From NCBI RefSeq assembly GCF_002067135.1, contig NZ_CP020105.1, forward strand, positions 3,782,001 through 3,846,000: a stretch of DNA of 64,000 nt. Direction: 5' to 3'. Below the pieces are notes generated by a model that ran no database searches, was not told where the DNA came from, and was given only the letters and a program-made list of their open reading frames with translations. The position numbers and the translations under genes were made by a program. Source of the DNA: Spirosoma rigui (GTDB lineage: Bacteria > Bacteroidota > Bacteroidia > Cytophagales > Spirosomataceae). Of the stretch, positions 7,101 to 16,615 are shown one piece after another. How positions within the stretch are numbered: the first letter of the stretch is position 1; each line of letters begins with the position of its first letter.

Positions 7101-9515
7101 TTACTCGGTACGTAGACTGCGTACCGGATTGGCGAGGGCTGCTTTCGCGCTCTGGAGCCCAACCGTCAGCAGAGCGATGATAACGGTTAGAAGACCGGCC
7201 AGGGCAAACATCCACCAGGCCAGGTCGATTTTATGCGCGAAATCCTGCAGCCATCGGTTCGTGACATACCAGGCAATGGGTGAGGCTATCACAATCGCAA
7301 GCCCCACGAGGGTTAAAAAACCCTTACTCAGCAGGGCTATAATACTGACTACCGATGCGCCAAGTACCTTCCGGATGCCAATCTCTTTGGTGCGTTGCTC
7401 GGTCGACAGGGTGGCTATACCCAGTAAACCCAGGCAGGAGATCAGGATGCTCAGCCCGGCAAAGAGCGCCATAAATTGCAGGGATTTCTGGTCCCGACGG
7501 TACAGTGTGTCAAACTCATCATCCATGAATGAGTAAAAGAGAGGGGCGTTGGGGAATGTCTGCTTGAACAGGTCCAGCGTCTGGTTCAGGGCGGATACGG
7601 CCTGCCCCGGCTGCGTCTCAATCAGAAATGAACCACTGTTTGGGCTGTTAGCCGTGATAACGACCGGGCCGATAGGTTCCTGCACTTTCTGGTAGAAGAA
7701 GTCCTTGACAACGCCAATGATAACCCCCTTGTTGAAGCGCTTCCCCAAAACGGGTGGGGTAAGGCCAAACTGCCTGACGGCGGCTTCGTTCAGGACTGTG
7801 TTGTCCTTGTCGGAAGGTAGCCGTTTATCGAACCAGCGACCCTGCACGAAGGTAAATTTCATGATCGACTGGAAATCCGGATCGACACCGTAGTGAACAT
7901 AGCCGGGCTGAAAATCCGGATCGCGGTTGTCCCAGTCGACACCGCCCGATGTGGTGTTACCATGATCCACTACAGATTCCAGATTTGTGCGGGCTACCTG
8001 GTTGATCGATGTCTGCGTTAAGAGCGCCTGCTTTAACGCTTCCAGCCGGGTAAGCAGGCGTTCCTGGTGTGCTACGACTTGTTCAAAACTTGTGACGGCG
8101 TAGTGCTCCTGGGGGACTTGTACGGTCAACAGTTGACTACGGTTGTAGGCGTTATGCTGGTGCTGCATGAAGCTGACCTGCCGATAAACAACAATGACGC
8201 CAATGACCAGGATAACCGTCACGCTGAATTGAACCACGATCAGCCCCTTTTGAATGGTCGTGTTGGACAACTGCAAAGCACCCTTTCCCCGGAACAGACT
8301 CAACGGGTTGACGGACGAGAGCAGCAGGGCGGGGTAGAGGCTGATAAGCAGGAGCATACCGAACCACGTTCCGAACATGAGCTTCCAGAGCGCCCATGAA
8401 GTCAGATCAAGCGAAAATTGTTTCCCCGTAAAGGCGTTGAACTCGGGAAGGAAAACCTGCATAAGCAGTACGGCAAGCCCGAACGCCAGCAGGCTCATCA
8501 GCACCGACTCCGCCATCAGTTGGTAGAAAAGCTGACTACGGTTTGCGCCGATGATCTTGCGGACGCCGATCTCTTTGGTCCGCATCCCGGTTTTTGCGAT
8601 AGCCAGATTGACGTAGTTGACGCAGGCGGCTACCAGCAACACCACCGCCAGCAGGGCAAAGGTGTCGATGACCGAGCGTTGGGTGTGGTCAAAGGCGGTT
8701 ATGTCGAAATTGGCCTGGACGTGCAGCGACGGGAGGGCTAACAGGGCGGGCGTCAGGTCATTGGCGGAACGATTTGCCTTGTAGAGCCGGGCAATTCCCG
8801 CCGTTACGTCGCTGACCTCTGCCGGGTCCCGTAACCGGACAAATGTTTTGTGGGTCGGGTACAGCCAGGTGTTGGCTTCTTCCCGCTGGCGAGCCGTTTG
8901 GAGCCTGGACGACAGGGGGATGAGGACATCGAACTGAAAGCTGGAGTTGACGGGATTGTCTTTGACAATAGCCCGGACTACGTAGTCGGTTGAATCGATT
9001 CGCACGTGCTTCCCCGCTGCGTTGGCGTTACCGAAGAGTTTTTTTGCTTTCGATTGCGTCAGCAGCAGACTGAACGGGTGGGCCAGAAACGACTGCGTGC
9101 TTCCCTGCACCACATCGTAGTGAAACATGGAAAACCAGTTCTGGTCCACGTAAACCATGTATTCTTCGGTAAAGTAGGTGTCGTTGATCCGCAGCGATAC
9201 GTCGTTTTTCTGTGACCGGGCCATGCTGGTGACCAGCTCAACCTGCGGCAGCTGACGGGCCATTGCCGAGGCCAGCGGATAGGGACTGTTTTCCCCGATC
9301 ACGTCCCGCGCCTTATTCGACTGGTGTTGGTTGGTTATCAGGAAGATACGCTTCGATGCGGGTTGATCGGTATCGAACCGCAATTCATTTTGGACCCACA
9401 GCAGCATCAGCAGCGATGCCGTGAGGGCAATGGCCAGACTACCGATACTGACAGCACTGTGGAGCCGTTGATGGCGGAGATTCCGCCAGGCGATCAGGAG
9501 GTAATTACGTAGCAT
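7101..9515 (-). CDS. FtsX/MacB-type ABC transporter permease
   Basis: An 804-residue inner-membrane protein of the eight-helix FtsX-like type common in Bacteroidetes. The N-terminus MLRNYLLIAWRNLRHQRLHS leads into TM1. A large periplasmic MacB-like domain follows, then three helices after TGMRTKEIGVRKIIGANRSQ. The layout repeats with a second periplasmic domain and a final set after QRTKEIGIRKVLGASVVS. The duplicated KEIG(V/I)RK(I/V)(I/L)GA motif marks the coupling region that contacts the ATPase. No ATPase gene is adjacent, so it must borrow one encoded elsewhere. Such permeases are thought to be mechanotransmitters for export, stress sensing or lipoprotein handling. The substrate is unknown. 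Confidence 0.88.
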   Translation of the reverse strand: MLRNYLLIAWRNLRHQRLHSAVSIGSLAIALTASLLMLLWVQNELRFDTDQPASKRIFLITNQHQSNKARDVIGENSPYPLASAMARQLPQVELVTSMARSQKNDVSLRINDTYFTEEYMVYVDQNWFSMFHYDVVQGSTQSFLAHPFSLLLTQSKAKKLFGNANAAGKHVRIDSTDYVVRAIVKDNPVNSSFQFDVLIPLSSRLQTARQREEANTWLYPTHKTFVRLRDPAEVSDVTAGIARLYKANRSANDLTPALLALPSLHVQANFDITAFDHTQRSVIDTFALLAVVLLVAACVNYVNLAIAKTGMRTKEIGVRKIIGANRSQLFYQLMAESVLMSLLAFGLAVLLMQVFLPEFNAFTGKQFSLDLTSWALWKLMFGTWFGMLLLISLYPALLLSSVNPLSLFRGKGALQLSNTTIQKGLIVVQFSVTVILVIGVIVVYRQVSFMQHQHNAYNRSQLLTVQVPQEHYAVTSFEQVVAHQERLLTRLEALKQALLTQTSINQVARTNLESVVDHGNTTSGGVDWDNRDPDFQPGYVHYGVDPDFQSIMKFTFVQGRWFDKRLPSDKDNTVLNEAAVRQFGLTPPVLGKRFNKGVIIGVVKDFFYQKVQEPIGPVVITANSPNSGSFLIETQPGQAVSALNQTLDLFKQTFPNAPLFYSFMDDEFDTLYRRDQKSLQFMALFAGLSILISCLGLLGIATLSTEQRTKEIGIRKVLGASVVSIIALLSKGFLTLVGLAIVIASPIAWYVTNRWLQDFAHKIDLAWWMFALAGLLTVIIALLTVGLQSAKAALANPVRSLRTE

Positions 9516-9827
9516 AACCGTTGAGGGTTGAGAAAGCGCCAGTCAGTAAAAGACAGATGCCCAAAAAACGTACCGTAAAAACAACCGGTTTAGTATCAGG
9601 AACTTACTCTTGACGCAGCTGGCTGAATGTCCGATTGTGGACAGCTTTCTGTTCACTTGTGGACAGCGGAGCAGCTGGCAAACGAGCGTTGGGAACATTG
9701 TGCTGTTTTGGGTTTGCCTCGTTTGGAGCGGGGAATTCGGCGTATCTATAAAAGTAGAAACCGGGTCGTTGCTGGTTTACTGCCTTGAGCAACAAGGCCA
9801 ACTACCGATCTCGTCTTTCATTCCAGC
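9516..9827. other. Intergenic region with two 11-bp direct repeats
   Basis: This 312-base stretch separates the divergent permease and GH88-like genes. The short frames on both strands look spurious. It contains two direct copies of TTGTGGACAGC (9635-9645 and 9657-9667), 22 bp apart start to start. I see no convincing -33/-7 pair, although promoters for both genes must lie here. Confidence 0.5.
9635..9667. repeat. Pair of 11-bp direct repeats, 22 bp apart
   Basis: TTGTGGACAGC occurs at 9635-9645 and 9657-9667. The spacing is about two helical turns, which places both copies on the same face of the DNA and fits tandem regulator binding. A regulatory role for the divergent promoters is inferred. 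Confidence 0.45.
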
Positions 9828-11258
9828 ATGGTTCACCTCAACTTATCCCTTAAACCGTCTGACCTTTCGACAAAACTCCAGCGTTTCTGGGGTTTATCCG
9901 CCCAAAAAATAAAGCTGATCGATCAGCAGTATGACACGGCCAATGGCTCCCCCGTTTTTACGGCAGCCGGTCAGTATACCACTCGTGGCTGGACCGAGTG
10001 GACCCAGGGGTTTCAGTACGGTTCGGCCATTCTTCAGTTCGACGCTACCGGCGACACCGAGTTTCTGGACATGGGTCGCCAGAAAACGCTCGACGCAATG
10101 GCTCCGCACGTGAGCCACGTGGGCGTCCACGACCACGGCTTCAACAATGTCAGCACCTACGGGAACCTGCTGCGGCTCATGCGCGAGGGTAAAATTCCCC
10201 ACAACGAGTGGGAGAAGAATTTCTACGAGCTGGCGCTGAAGATATCGGGTGCCGTCCAGGCCAATCGCTGGACGCCCATCAACCGGACCAGCGCCAGCGG
10301 CCGACCGGCCGGCTTTATTCACTCGTTCAATGGGCCGCACTCCCTCTTTGTCGATACCATCCGGTCGTGCCGCGCGCTGGTCGTCAGTCATCTGCTGGGC
10401 CACACGTTTCAGGGCGAAGGCGACGTGCGGATCAACCTGCTGGAGCGGGCGCTGCTCCACATCAATGCTACGGCCGATTTCTCGGTCTACTACGGGGCGG
10501 GCCGCGACACGTACGACGTTCGCGGTCGCACTGCCCACGAAAGTATCTTCAACGTAACCGACGGGAACTACCGTTGCCCGAATTCGCAGCAGGGGTATAC
10601 CGGCTTCAGCACCTGGACGCGGGGGCTGGCCTGGGCCATGTGCGGCTTTGCCGAAGAACTCGAAGCGCTGCTGCTCATCCCGGATGCGGAACTGGCCGTG
10701 TATGGCGGGCGGAAAGTTCTCGAAGCCATGATGCTCAACGCGGCCCGCGCCACCTGCGACTTCTACATCGAGCACACACCCACCGACGGAATTCCCTACT
10801 GGGACACGGGCGCACCGAACCTGTACAAACTGGGCGATTACCTGAACGAGCCTGCCAACCCGTATAATGATCACGAACCGGTCGACAGTTCAGCCGCGGC
10901 CATCGCGGCCCAGGGGCTGCTGCGGCTAGGCCACTACATCATGCAAAACAACCCCACGATGGATGGGGAGGACGCTGATAAACTGGGGACACTCTACTGG
11001 CAGGCTGGCCTGACAGTGCTAGACCGCTTGCTCGAAGAGCCCTACCTGAGTACGAACCCGCAGCACCAGGGCCTGCTCCTGCATTCGATCTACCACCAGC
11101 CCAACGGCTGGGATTACGTACCCGAGGGCAGCAAAATAGCCAACGGAGAATCGAGTATGTGGGGCGACTACCACATTCGGGAAGCGGCCCTGTATGTGCA
11201 GCGCATCATCGACGGTATGCCGTACTACGCGTTTTTTACCGGCTGCCAGCGGGGCTGA
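9828..11258 (+). CDS. Glycoside hydrolase, GH88-like (unsaturated uronyl hydrolase fold)
   Basis: A 476-residue protein with the (alpha/alpha)6-barrel look of GH88/GH105 enzymes. It has [20 protein letters not shown] (compare the STWxRGxAW motif of GH88) and later YWDTGAPN followed by [18 protein letters not shown], which matches the conserved DSSAAAIAA segment. Aromatic and His-rich stretches ([13 protein letters not shown]) may shape the sugar pocket. I cannot place the catalytic Asp pair with certainty. There is no signal peptide, so it probably acts in the cytoplasm on imported oligosaccharides. It heads a same-strand cluster of redox enzymes and a transporter. GH88 removes 4,5-unsaturated uronic acids left by polysaccharide lyases, but this divergent member may act on another sugar. 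Confidence 0.6.
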   Translation: MVHLNLSLKPSDLSTKLQRFWGLSAQKIKLIDQQYDTANGSPVFTAAGQYTTRGWTEWTQGFQYGSAILQFDATGDTEFLDMGRQKTLDAMAPHVSHVGVHDHGFNNVSTYGNLLRLMREGKIPHNEWEKNFYELALKISGAVQANRWTPINRTSASGRPAGFIHSFNGPHSLFVDTIRSCRALVVSHLLGHTFQGEGDVRINLLERALLHINATADFSVYYGAGRDTYDVRGRTAHESIFNVTDGNYRCPNSQQGYTGFSTWTRGLAWAMCGFAEELEALLLIPDAELAVYGGRKVLEAMMLNAARATCDFYIEHTPTDGIPYWDTGAPNLYKLGDYLNEPANPYNDHEPVDSSAAAIAAQGLLRLGHYIMQNNPTMDGEDADKLGTLYWQAGLTVLDRLLEEPYLSTNPQHQGLLLHSIYHQPNGWDYVPEGSKIANGESSMWGDYHIREAALYVQRIIDGMPYYAFFTGCQRG

Positions 11259-11416
11259 GATGCACGCGATATGTCCAGTCGGCGGTACGGAGCACGACTC
11301 GTTGCACCGAAAGCCGCTTTTTGCCGGATGTTGCCCGTTTACAGCCACCCGGAGGGCTTCTCCGTGCTACCAGATCCTGTCAGGAAAACCTTAGACCCAC
11401 GAAACAGCGCTACACG

Positions 11417-12862
11417 ATGAGCGGTAAATACAAACCGAAATACACCCGGATGGCCCAGATCAAGACGGCCTCGGATCTTACGCAGTACCTTCAGTCAAAT
11501 AACGTCGATCTGGCCTTTGATGCGTCGCTGCTGCCACCCGACGAAAGCCCGTTCAACAAACCAATCCGGCTGAAGTCGGGCAAGACCATCGGCAACAGCC
11601 TGTGTATCCTGCCGATGGAAGGCTGGGACGGGGCCCTGGATGGCAAACCCACCGATTTTACCCGGAACCGTTGGGTGAAATTTGCGGAGAGTGGGGCCAA
11701 GCTGTTGTTCGGCTGCGAAGCCGTAGCCGTCTGTCACGACGGTAAAGCCAATCCAAACCAGCTCGTGATTAACGATGATAACGTCGATTCGTTCGTCAGC
11801 CTCCGGCAGCTGATTCTGGACAAACATACCGCTGCCTTCGGCAATGCCGATGGACTCGTCATTGGCCTCCAGCTTACCCACTCGGGGCGCTTTTGCAAAC
11901 CCAACAGCCACAAGCAGTTCGAGTCGAAAATCCTTTACCCGCACCCGTATCTGAACCAGAAGTTCGGGATGCCCGCCGACTACCCAACGCTGACCGACGA
12001 TGCCATTGATGGTATCATCCAGCACTACATCAAGGCGGCCGTGCTGGCGCAGCAGGCTGGGTTCGACTTTGTCGATATCAAGCATTGCCACGGCTACCTC
12101 GGTCACGAATTCCTGAGCGCCGTGAACCGGGAAGGGCGCTACGGCGGCAGCTTCGAGAACCGAACCCGGTTTCTGCGTTCCATCGTGGAAGGGATCCGGC
12201 AGGCGGCACCCGGTCTGGAAATGGGCATCCGGCTCAGCGCGTTTGACCTGCTGCCGTTTAAAAAAGGAGCAAACGATGTGGGCGAACCCGAAACGACCAA
12301 TGAGTATCCCTACGCGTTCGGGGGGCAGCCATCGGGGTTAGGCATCGACCTGAACGAGCCAAAAGCGTTTCTCGAACTGGCGCAGTCGCTGGGTATCCAG
12401 ATGATCTGCATCACGGGTGGCAGTCCCTACTACAACCCCCACCTGATGCGCCCCGCCCTGTTCCCGCCCTCCGACGGATACCTGCCGCCCGAAGATCCGC
12501 TGCTGGGCGTGAAGCGACAGATCGACGTAACCGCCGAACTCAAAAAAGCATTTCCCGAACTGGTGATCATCGGGTCCGGCTACTCGTATCTGCAGGAATG
12601 GCTGCCCCATGTGGGGCAACACGTGCTACGGACCGGTATGGCCGACAGCGTGGGTTTTGGCCGGATGGTGTTGTCTTACCCGACTATGCCCGCCGATATA
12701 GCGGCCGGGCGTTCGCTGACCCGTAACCTGATCTGCCGGACTTTCTCCGACTGTACGACCGCGCCCCGCAACGGGCTGGTGTCGGGCTGCTACCCACTCG
12801 ATCCGCTGTACAAGAAATTACCCGAGGCCGACCAGTTAAAAGCCGTCAAGGAAACGCTGTGA
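11417..12862 (+). CDS. NADH:flavin oxidoreductase (old yellow enzyme family)
   Basis: An FMN-dependent TIM-barrel enzyme of 481 residues from the ATG at 11417. The open frame extends upstream into the previous gene, but that part shows no OYE similarity. Typical elements are LPMEGWDG near the N-terminus, [12 protein letters not shown] (the substrate-binding His region), [17 protein letters not shown], and [16 protein letters not shown], the most conserved OYE segment. A late GSGYSYLQ strand and [13 protein letters not shown] complete the phosphate-binding end. OYE relatives reduce activated C=C bonds or oxidise C-N and ether bonds. The next gene overlaps it by four bases (GTGA), so the two are translationally coupled and their products probably act in sequence. 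Confidence 0.85.
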   Translation: MSGKYKPKYTRMAQIKTASDLTQYLQSNNVDLAFDASLLPPDESPFNKPIRLKSGKTIGNSLCILPMEGWDGALDGKPTDFTRNRWVKFAESGAKLLFGCEAVAVCHDGKANPNQLVINDDNVDSFVSLRQLILDKHTAAFGNADGLVIGLQLTHSGRFCKPNSHKQFESKILYPHPYLNQKFGMPADYPTLTDDAIDGIIQHYIKAAVLAQQAGFDFVDIKHCHGYLGHEFLSAVNREGRYGGSFENRTRFLRSIVEGIRQAAPGLEMGIRLSAFDLLPFKKGANDVGEPETTNEYPYAFGGQPSGLGIDLNEPKAFLELAQSLGIQMICITGGSPYYNPHLMRPALFPPSDGYLPPEDPLLGVKRQIDVTAELKKAFPELVIIGSGYSYLQEWLPHVGQHVLRTGMADSVGFGRMVLSYPTMPADIAAGRSLTRNLICRTFSDCTTAPRNGLVSGCYPLDPLYKKLPEADQLKAVKETL

Positions 12863-13674
12863 CAACTCCTGAACACACCAGCCCGCCTACCCCAACCGGG
12901 GGCGGTCGACCCGTTGCCTTCGTTACGGGCAGCACCCGCGGTATTGGCCTGGGTATTGCCCTCCACCTGGCGCGGCAGGGATTCGATCTGGCCATCAACG
13001 GAGTTCGGGAGGAAGCGCAGGTTGCCGAAGTACTCAACCAGTTGCGGGAAACGGGTGCCGACGTGGTCTATTGCCAGGGCAGTATTGCCGAGGCCAGCGC
13101 CCGGATGAGGATGCTGTCGACGATCAAGGCACACTTTGGCCGGTTGAACCTGCTGGTCAACAATGCCGGGATAGCCCCCAGCGTTCGGGCCGACATCCTG
13201 GAGGCTACCGAAGAGAGCTTTGACCAGGTGATGAACACGAACCTGAAGGGGGCCTATTTTCTGACGCAGGCCGTAGCCAACTGGATGATCGCGCAAAAAC
13301 AGGCGGATAGCGATTTTCCGGCCAGTATTATCACGGTGTCGTCGGTTTCGGCGACGGTAGCGTCCGTGAACCGGGGTGACTACTGCCTGTCGAAAGCGGG
13401 GCTGAGTATGGCCACGCAGTTATTTGCCGTGCGGCTCGGCGAGTTCGGGATTCCCGTTTATGAAGTGCGTCCGGGTATCATCAGGACGGACATGACGGCG
13501 GCCGTTGGGTCTAAATATGACAAACTCATCGCCGATGGCCTGACTGTTCAACCGCGCTGGGGACTGCCCGACGACGTAGGCCGGGCGGTCGCGGCCATTG
13601 CCGGGGGCAGTTTTCCGTACTCGACGGGGCAGGTTTTTATGATCGATGGGGGCATGACCCTGGGACGATTGTGA
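12859..13674 (+). CDS. Short-chain dehydrogenase/reductase
   Basis: A 271-residue classical SDR. A Pro/Thr-rich lead of about 17 residues precedes [16 protein letters not shown] (TGxxxGIG cofactor loop). NNAG follows, then the catalytic Ser in TVSSVSA and the YxxxK pair in [17 protein letters not shown] and the C-terminal [10 protein letters not shown] are also family features. Names such as 3-ketoacyl-ACP reductase are often given, but the context (OYE enzyme, dehydrogenase, transporter) suggests a sugar or keto-acid substrate. It starts at a GTG codon that overlaps the stop of the OYE gene by four bases. Confidence 0.85.
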   Translation: MTTPEHTSPPTPTGGGRPVAFVTGSTRGIGLGIALHLARQGFDLAINGVREEAQVAEVLNQLRETGADVVYCQGSIAEASARMRMLSTIKAHFGRLNLLVNNAGIAPSVRADILEATEESFDQVMNTNLKGAYFLTQAVANWMIAQKQADSDFPASIITVSSVSATVASVNRGDYCLSKAGLSMATQLFAVRLGEFGIPVYEVRPGIIRTDMTAAVGSKYDKLIADGLTVQPRWGLPDDVGRAVAAIAGGSFPYSTGQVFMIDGGMTLGRL

Positions 13675-13832
13675 GCAGGAACCGACCGTTTTCGTTGTAC
13701 CGGGGCGAAAAAGCCAGCTGCCATCGCTGCTGGTCTGCTTCGTAGCCGTGCGGGACGTAGTACCGCAAAAAAAAGTCTATACCGATTCGATTTTCCTATT
13801 CCTGAACCAATGACCAAACCGTTGATCGTACC

Positions 13833-15134
13833 ATGGAACATGTCTCTTTTTCCCGACGAAAATTTCTCCAGACCGCGGCCGCAGGTACGGCCGTGCTCGG
13901 CTTGCCAACCATCATTCCGAGCCGAGCCTTTGGTGCCAACGACCGGCTTCGTGTGGCTGTTATCGGCCTCAACGGTCGGGGGAAGGACCACATCAACGGC
14001 TTTTCAAACCTGACGAATGTTGAGGTCGCAACCCTTTGCGACGTGGACGATGTTGTATTGCAGAAGACAGCTTCTGATTTCGAAACGAAATACAAGCGTA
14101 AAGTCAAGACCGAACAGGACCTCCGGCGGGTTTATGACGACAAAGACATTGATGCTGTCAGTATTGCCACCCCTAACCACTGGCACGCGCTGGCGGCTAT
14201 CTGGGCGTGCCAGGCGGGTAAGGATGTATACGTCGAGAAACCGGCCTGCCATAACCTCTACGAAGGACGTAAGCTGGTCGAAGCGGCTGCCAAATACAAC
14301 CGGATTGTGCAGCATGGTGTACAACTGCGGAGTTCGGTAGCCATTCAGGAAGCGATTCAGCACCTGCGCGACGGGCTCATCGGGAAGGTGTACATGGCGC
14401 GGGGTACGGTCTACAAATGGCGGGCCGACATCGGCAATCAGGGCCCGTCGCCCGTACCGCAGGGCCTGAACTGGGATCTGTGGCAGGGGCCGGCGCAGGC
14501 CCGGGAGTTCAGCAAAAACTACGTACACTACAACTGGCACTGGTTTTGGGACTACGGTAACGGAGACATTGGCAACCAGGGTATCCACGAAACAGACCTT
14601 TGCCTGTGGGGCCTCGACGTGGGCCTTCCCGAAGTGATCACCTCGGCGGGGGGGAAGTTCCTGTGGAACGACTGCAAGGAAACCCCCGAAGTGCTGACTT
14701 CGACCTATCATTATCCCAAACAGGGCAAGATCATCGAGTTTGAAGTGCGGCCCTGGATGACCAATAAGGAAGATGGGGTAGAGGTTGGAAACATCTTTTA
14801 CGGCGATAAAGGCTACATGGTCATTAACGGCTACTCCGACTACAAGACTTACCTGGGCCGCAACCGCGAACCCGGTCCCGCCCGGAACGCCGGTGGCGAT
14901 CACTACAAAAACTTCGTGGAGGCTGCCCGCGCCCGTGATAAGAACATGCTGAACGGACCCGTAGAAACGGCTTATATGGCGGCATCGCTGGCGCACCTGG
15001 GTAATATCGCCTACCGCCTGGGCCGGACACTTACCTTCGATCCGCAAAAAGAAGTCTTCGTGGGCGACAAGCAGGCCAATGCCATGCTTACCCGCAAATA
15101 CCGGGCTCCCTACCTTATCCCGACTACTGTTTAA
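13833..15134 (+). CDS. Gfo/Idh/MocA family oxidoreductase, Tat-exported
   Basis: A 433-residue NAD(P)-dependent dehydrogenase. Residues 1-35 form a twin-arginine signal (FSRRKFLQTAAAGTAVLG, then PSRAFGA). The Rossmann domain begins LRVAVIGLNGRGKDHI and continues with ATPNHWHALAAIWACQAGKD and YVEKPACHN, where the EKP Lys is a hallmark of the family. The second domain has a NWDLWQGPA segment, seen in the Tat-type subgroup of Planctomycetes and Bacteroidetes. Substrates of this subgroup are mostly unknown sugars or cyclitols handled in the periplasm. It lies 158 bases after the SDR on the same strand and is followed by a terminator. Confidence 0.85.
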   Translation: MEHVSFSRRKFLQTAAAGTAVLGLPTIIPSRAFGANDRLRVAVIGLNGRGKDHINGFSNLTNVEVATLCDVDDVVLQKTASDFETKYKRKVKTEQDLRRVYDDKDIDAVSIATPNHWHALAAIWACQAGKDVYVEKPACHNLYEGRKLVEAAAKYNRIVQHGVQLRSSVAIQEAIQHLRDGLIGKVYMARGTVYKWRADIGNQGPSPVPQGLNWDLWQGPAQAREFSKNYVHYNWHWFWDYGNGDIGNQGIHETDLCLWGLDVGLPEVITSAGGKFLWNDCKETPEVLTSTYHYPKQGKIIEFEVRPWMTNKEDGVEVGNIFYGDKGYMVINGYSDYKTYLGRNREPGPARNAGGDHYKNFVEAARARDKNMLNGPVETAYMAASLAHLGNIAYRLGRTLTFDPQKEVFVGDKQANAMLTRKYRAPYLIPTTV

Positions 15135-15144
15135 TCTGATCGTA

Positions 15145-15170
15145 CCCCGCCCGGTGTGGGCGGGGCTTTT
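15145..15170 (+). terminator. Intrinsic terminator between the Gfo/Idh/MocA and MFS genes
   Basis: A perfect 8-bp stem (CCCCGCCC/GGGCGGGG) with a 5-base loop, then CTTTT. It ends only 12 bases before the MFS start codon at 15183, so MFS expression depends on read-through or on a promoter inside the upstream gene. Confidence 0.8.
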
Positions 15171-15182
15171 CTGCCAAACGCA

Positions 15183-16415
15183 ATGATTCATACCCCAAAA
15201 ACGACGCGTCAATACCTGCTTCAGCTTCCCGTGTTAGTGGCCGCCCTGGGTTATTTTGTCGATATGTATGACCTGTTTCTGTTCAGCGTTGTGCGGGTGC
15301 CGAGCCTGAAAGCACTGGGCGTATCGGGTGAGCAGCTTCTGCCCGAAGGCGTTTTTCTGCTCAACATGCAACTGGCAGGTCTGCTCATTGGTGGTGTCCT
15401 GTGGGGGGTGCTGGGCGACAAACGGGGGCGGCTGTCGGTGTTGTTCGGGTCCATTCTGCTGTACTCCCTCGCCAACATTGCCAACGGGATGATCACGAAC
15501 CTGACCCAGTATGCCATCCTCCGCTTCATTGCGGGTATTGGCCTGGCGGGGGAGCTGGGGGCGGGTATTACCCTCGTGGCCGAGATCCTGCCCCAGCGAC
15601 TCCGCAGCTATGGCTCAATCCTGGTGGCTACGATGGGCGTACTAGGTGCAATTCTAGCCTATTTCGTGGCCGACCTGTTTGCCTGGCGCATGTCCTACTA
15701 CGTGGGGGGCGGATTAGGTCTGTTGCTACTCGTTCTCCGCTTCAACGTGTTTGAGTCGGGCCTGTTTGAGAACCTGAAAGCGAAAAAAGTAGAACGGGGT
15801 AACTTCCTGAGTCTGCTGGCAAGTCCCCCGCAGCTGCGCAAATATGTGCTGGCCATCATCATGGGTATACCGCTGTGGTTTGTGGTGGGTATCCTGATTA
15901 CGTTCTCACCCGAATTTGGTAAGAACGCCGGGCTTATCGAACCCATCGTTGCGGGTAAGGCCGTCATGCTCGCTTTTGCCGGACAGTCTGTAGGCGATAT
16001 CGTGAGTGGTCTGCTCAGTCAGCGGCTACAGAGCCGCAAGAAAGCCATCCGGATATTCATTCTGCTGTCGTTCGCGATGATGCTGGTCTACCTGCTCGCG
16101 CCCGTCAGTAAAACGAGCCAGTTCTATTTTATCTGCGCTTGTCTGGGCTTCTGCAATGGGTACTGGACACTCTTCATCGTGCTGGCCGCCGAGTTGTTCG
16201 GTACCAACCTGCGGGCAACGGTGGCGACGTCGGTGCCCAACTTTGTACGGGGCGCTACGGTACCGCTCACCTGGCTGTTCGTGGCCCTCAAACCCACGCT
16301 GGGGCTCACTTACGGCCCGTTGCTCATTGGTGGAGTCATTGTGTTCTGCTCACTGGTGGCCCTGCAATTTCTGGAGGAAACTTTCACCAAAGACCTGAAC
16401 TACGTCGAGGTGTAG
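15183..16415 (+). CDS. Major facilitator superfamily transporter
   Basis: A 410-residue, 12-helix MFS carrier. The start is placed at the ATG at 15183 because the longer frame begins inside a terminator stem-loop. The motif-A loop between helices 2 and 3 reads GVLWGVLGDKRGRLSVLFG, and helix 1 contains ALGYFVDMYDLFLFSVV, typical of the sugar-acid/aromatic-acid proton symporter branch. A cytoplasmic linker (ENLKAKKVERGNFLSLLASP) separates the two six-helix halves. As the last gene of the same-strand cluster it probably imports the substrate for the reductases and dehydrogenases upstream. The exact substrate is unknown. Confidence 0.85.
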   Translation: MIHTPKTTRQYLLQLPVLVAALGYFVDMYDLFLFSVVRVPSLKALGVSGEQLLPEGVFLLNMQLAGLLIGGVLWGVLGDKRGRLSVLFGSILLYSLANIANGMITNLTQYAILRFIAGIGLAGELGAGITLVAEILPQRLRSYGSILVATMGVLGAILAYFVADLFAWRMSYYVGGGLGLLLLVLRFNVFESGLFENLKAKKVERGNFLSLLASPPQLRKYVLAIIMGIPLWFVVGILITFSPEFGKNAGLIEPIVAGKAVMLAFAGQSVGDIVSGLLSQRLQSRKKAIRIFILLSFAMMLVYLLAPVSKTSQFYFICACLGFCNGYWTLFIVLAAELFGTNLRATVATSVPNFVRGATVPLTWLFVALKPTLGLTYGPLLIGGVIVFCSLVALQFLEETFTKDLNYVEV

Positions 16416-16486
16416 CAAACCGGTCTGGAAACCGAGATACGGGAGCACGGCTGTTGCGGACTGGTTACTATCGAACATACAGCGCA

Positions 16487-16538
16487 TCACGCACAATTCC
16501 TGCCAGAGGCTATACCCACGGGCAGGGGTTGTGCGTGA
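16487..16538. repeat. Long hairpin between convergent genes
   Basis: Arms 16487-16504 and 16521-16538 pair over 18 positions, with two G-U wobbles read on the plus strand and a 16-base loop. Another GCATCACGCA copy, matching the left arm and its flank, lies about 70 bases downstream. The hairpin sits between the converging MFS and FAD-oxidoreductase genes. There is no T tract. It may act as a bidirectional terminator or be a remnant of a small repeat element. Confidence 0.5.
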
Positions 16539-16615
16539 CGTTATTAGTGAAGTTCCCGGCATCACGCATTCTGGTATTTTGCACACGATGAGCGATGGGT
16601 GGGCGAATGGGTCAA

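Noticed and set aside
9610..9912. A 100-codon plus-strand frame upstream of the GH88-like gene
   Set aside because: It overlaps the real gene start in a different frame, covers the direct repeats and has no recognisable motif.
14004..15212. A 402-codon antisense frame across the Gfo/Idh/MocA gene
   Set aside because: It covers a gene with clear motifs and has no domain of its own. Long antisense frames are common at this GC content.
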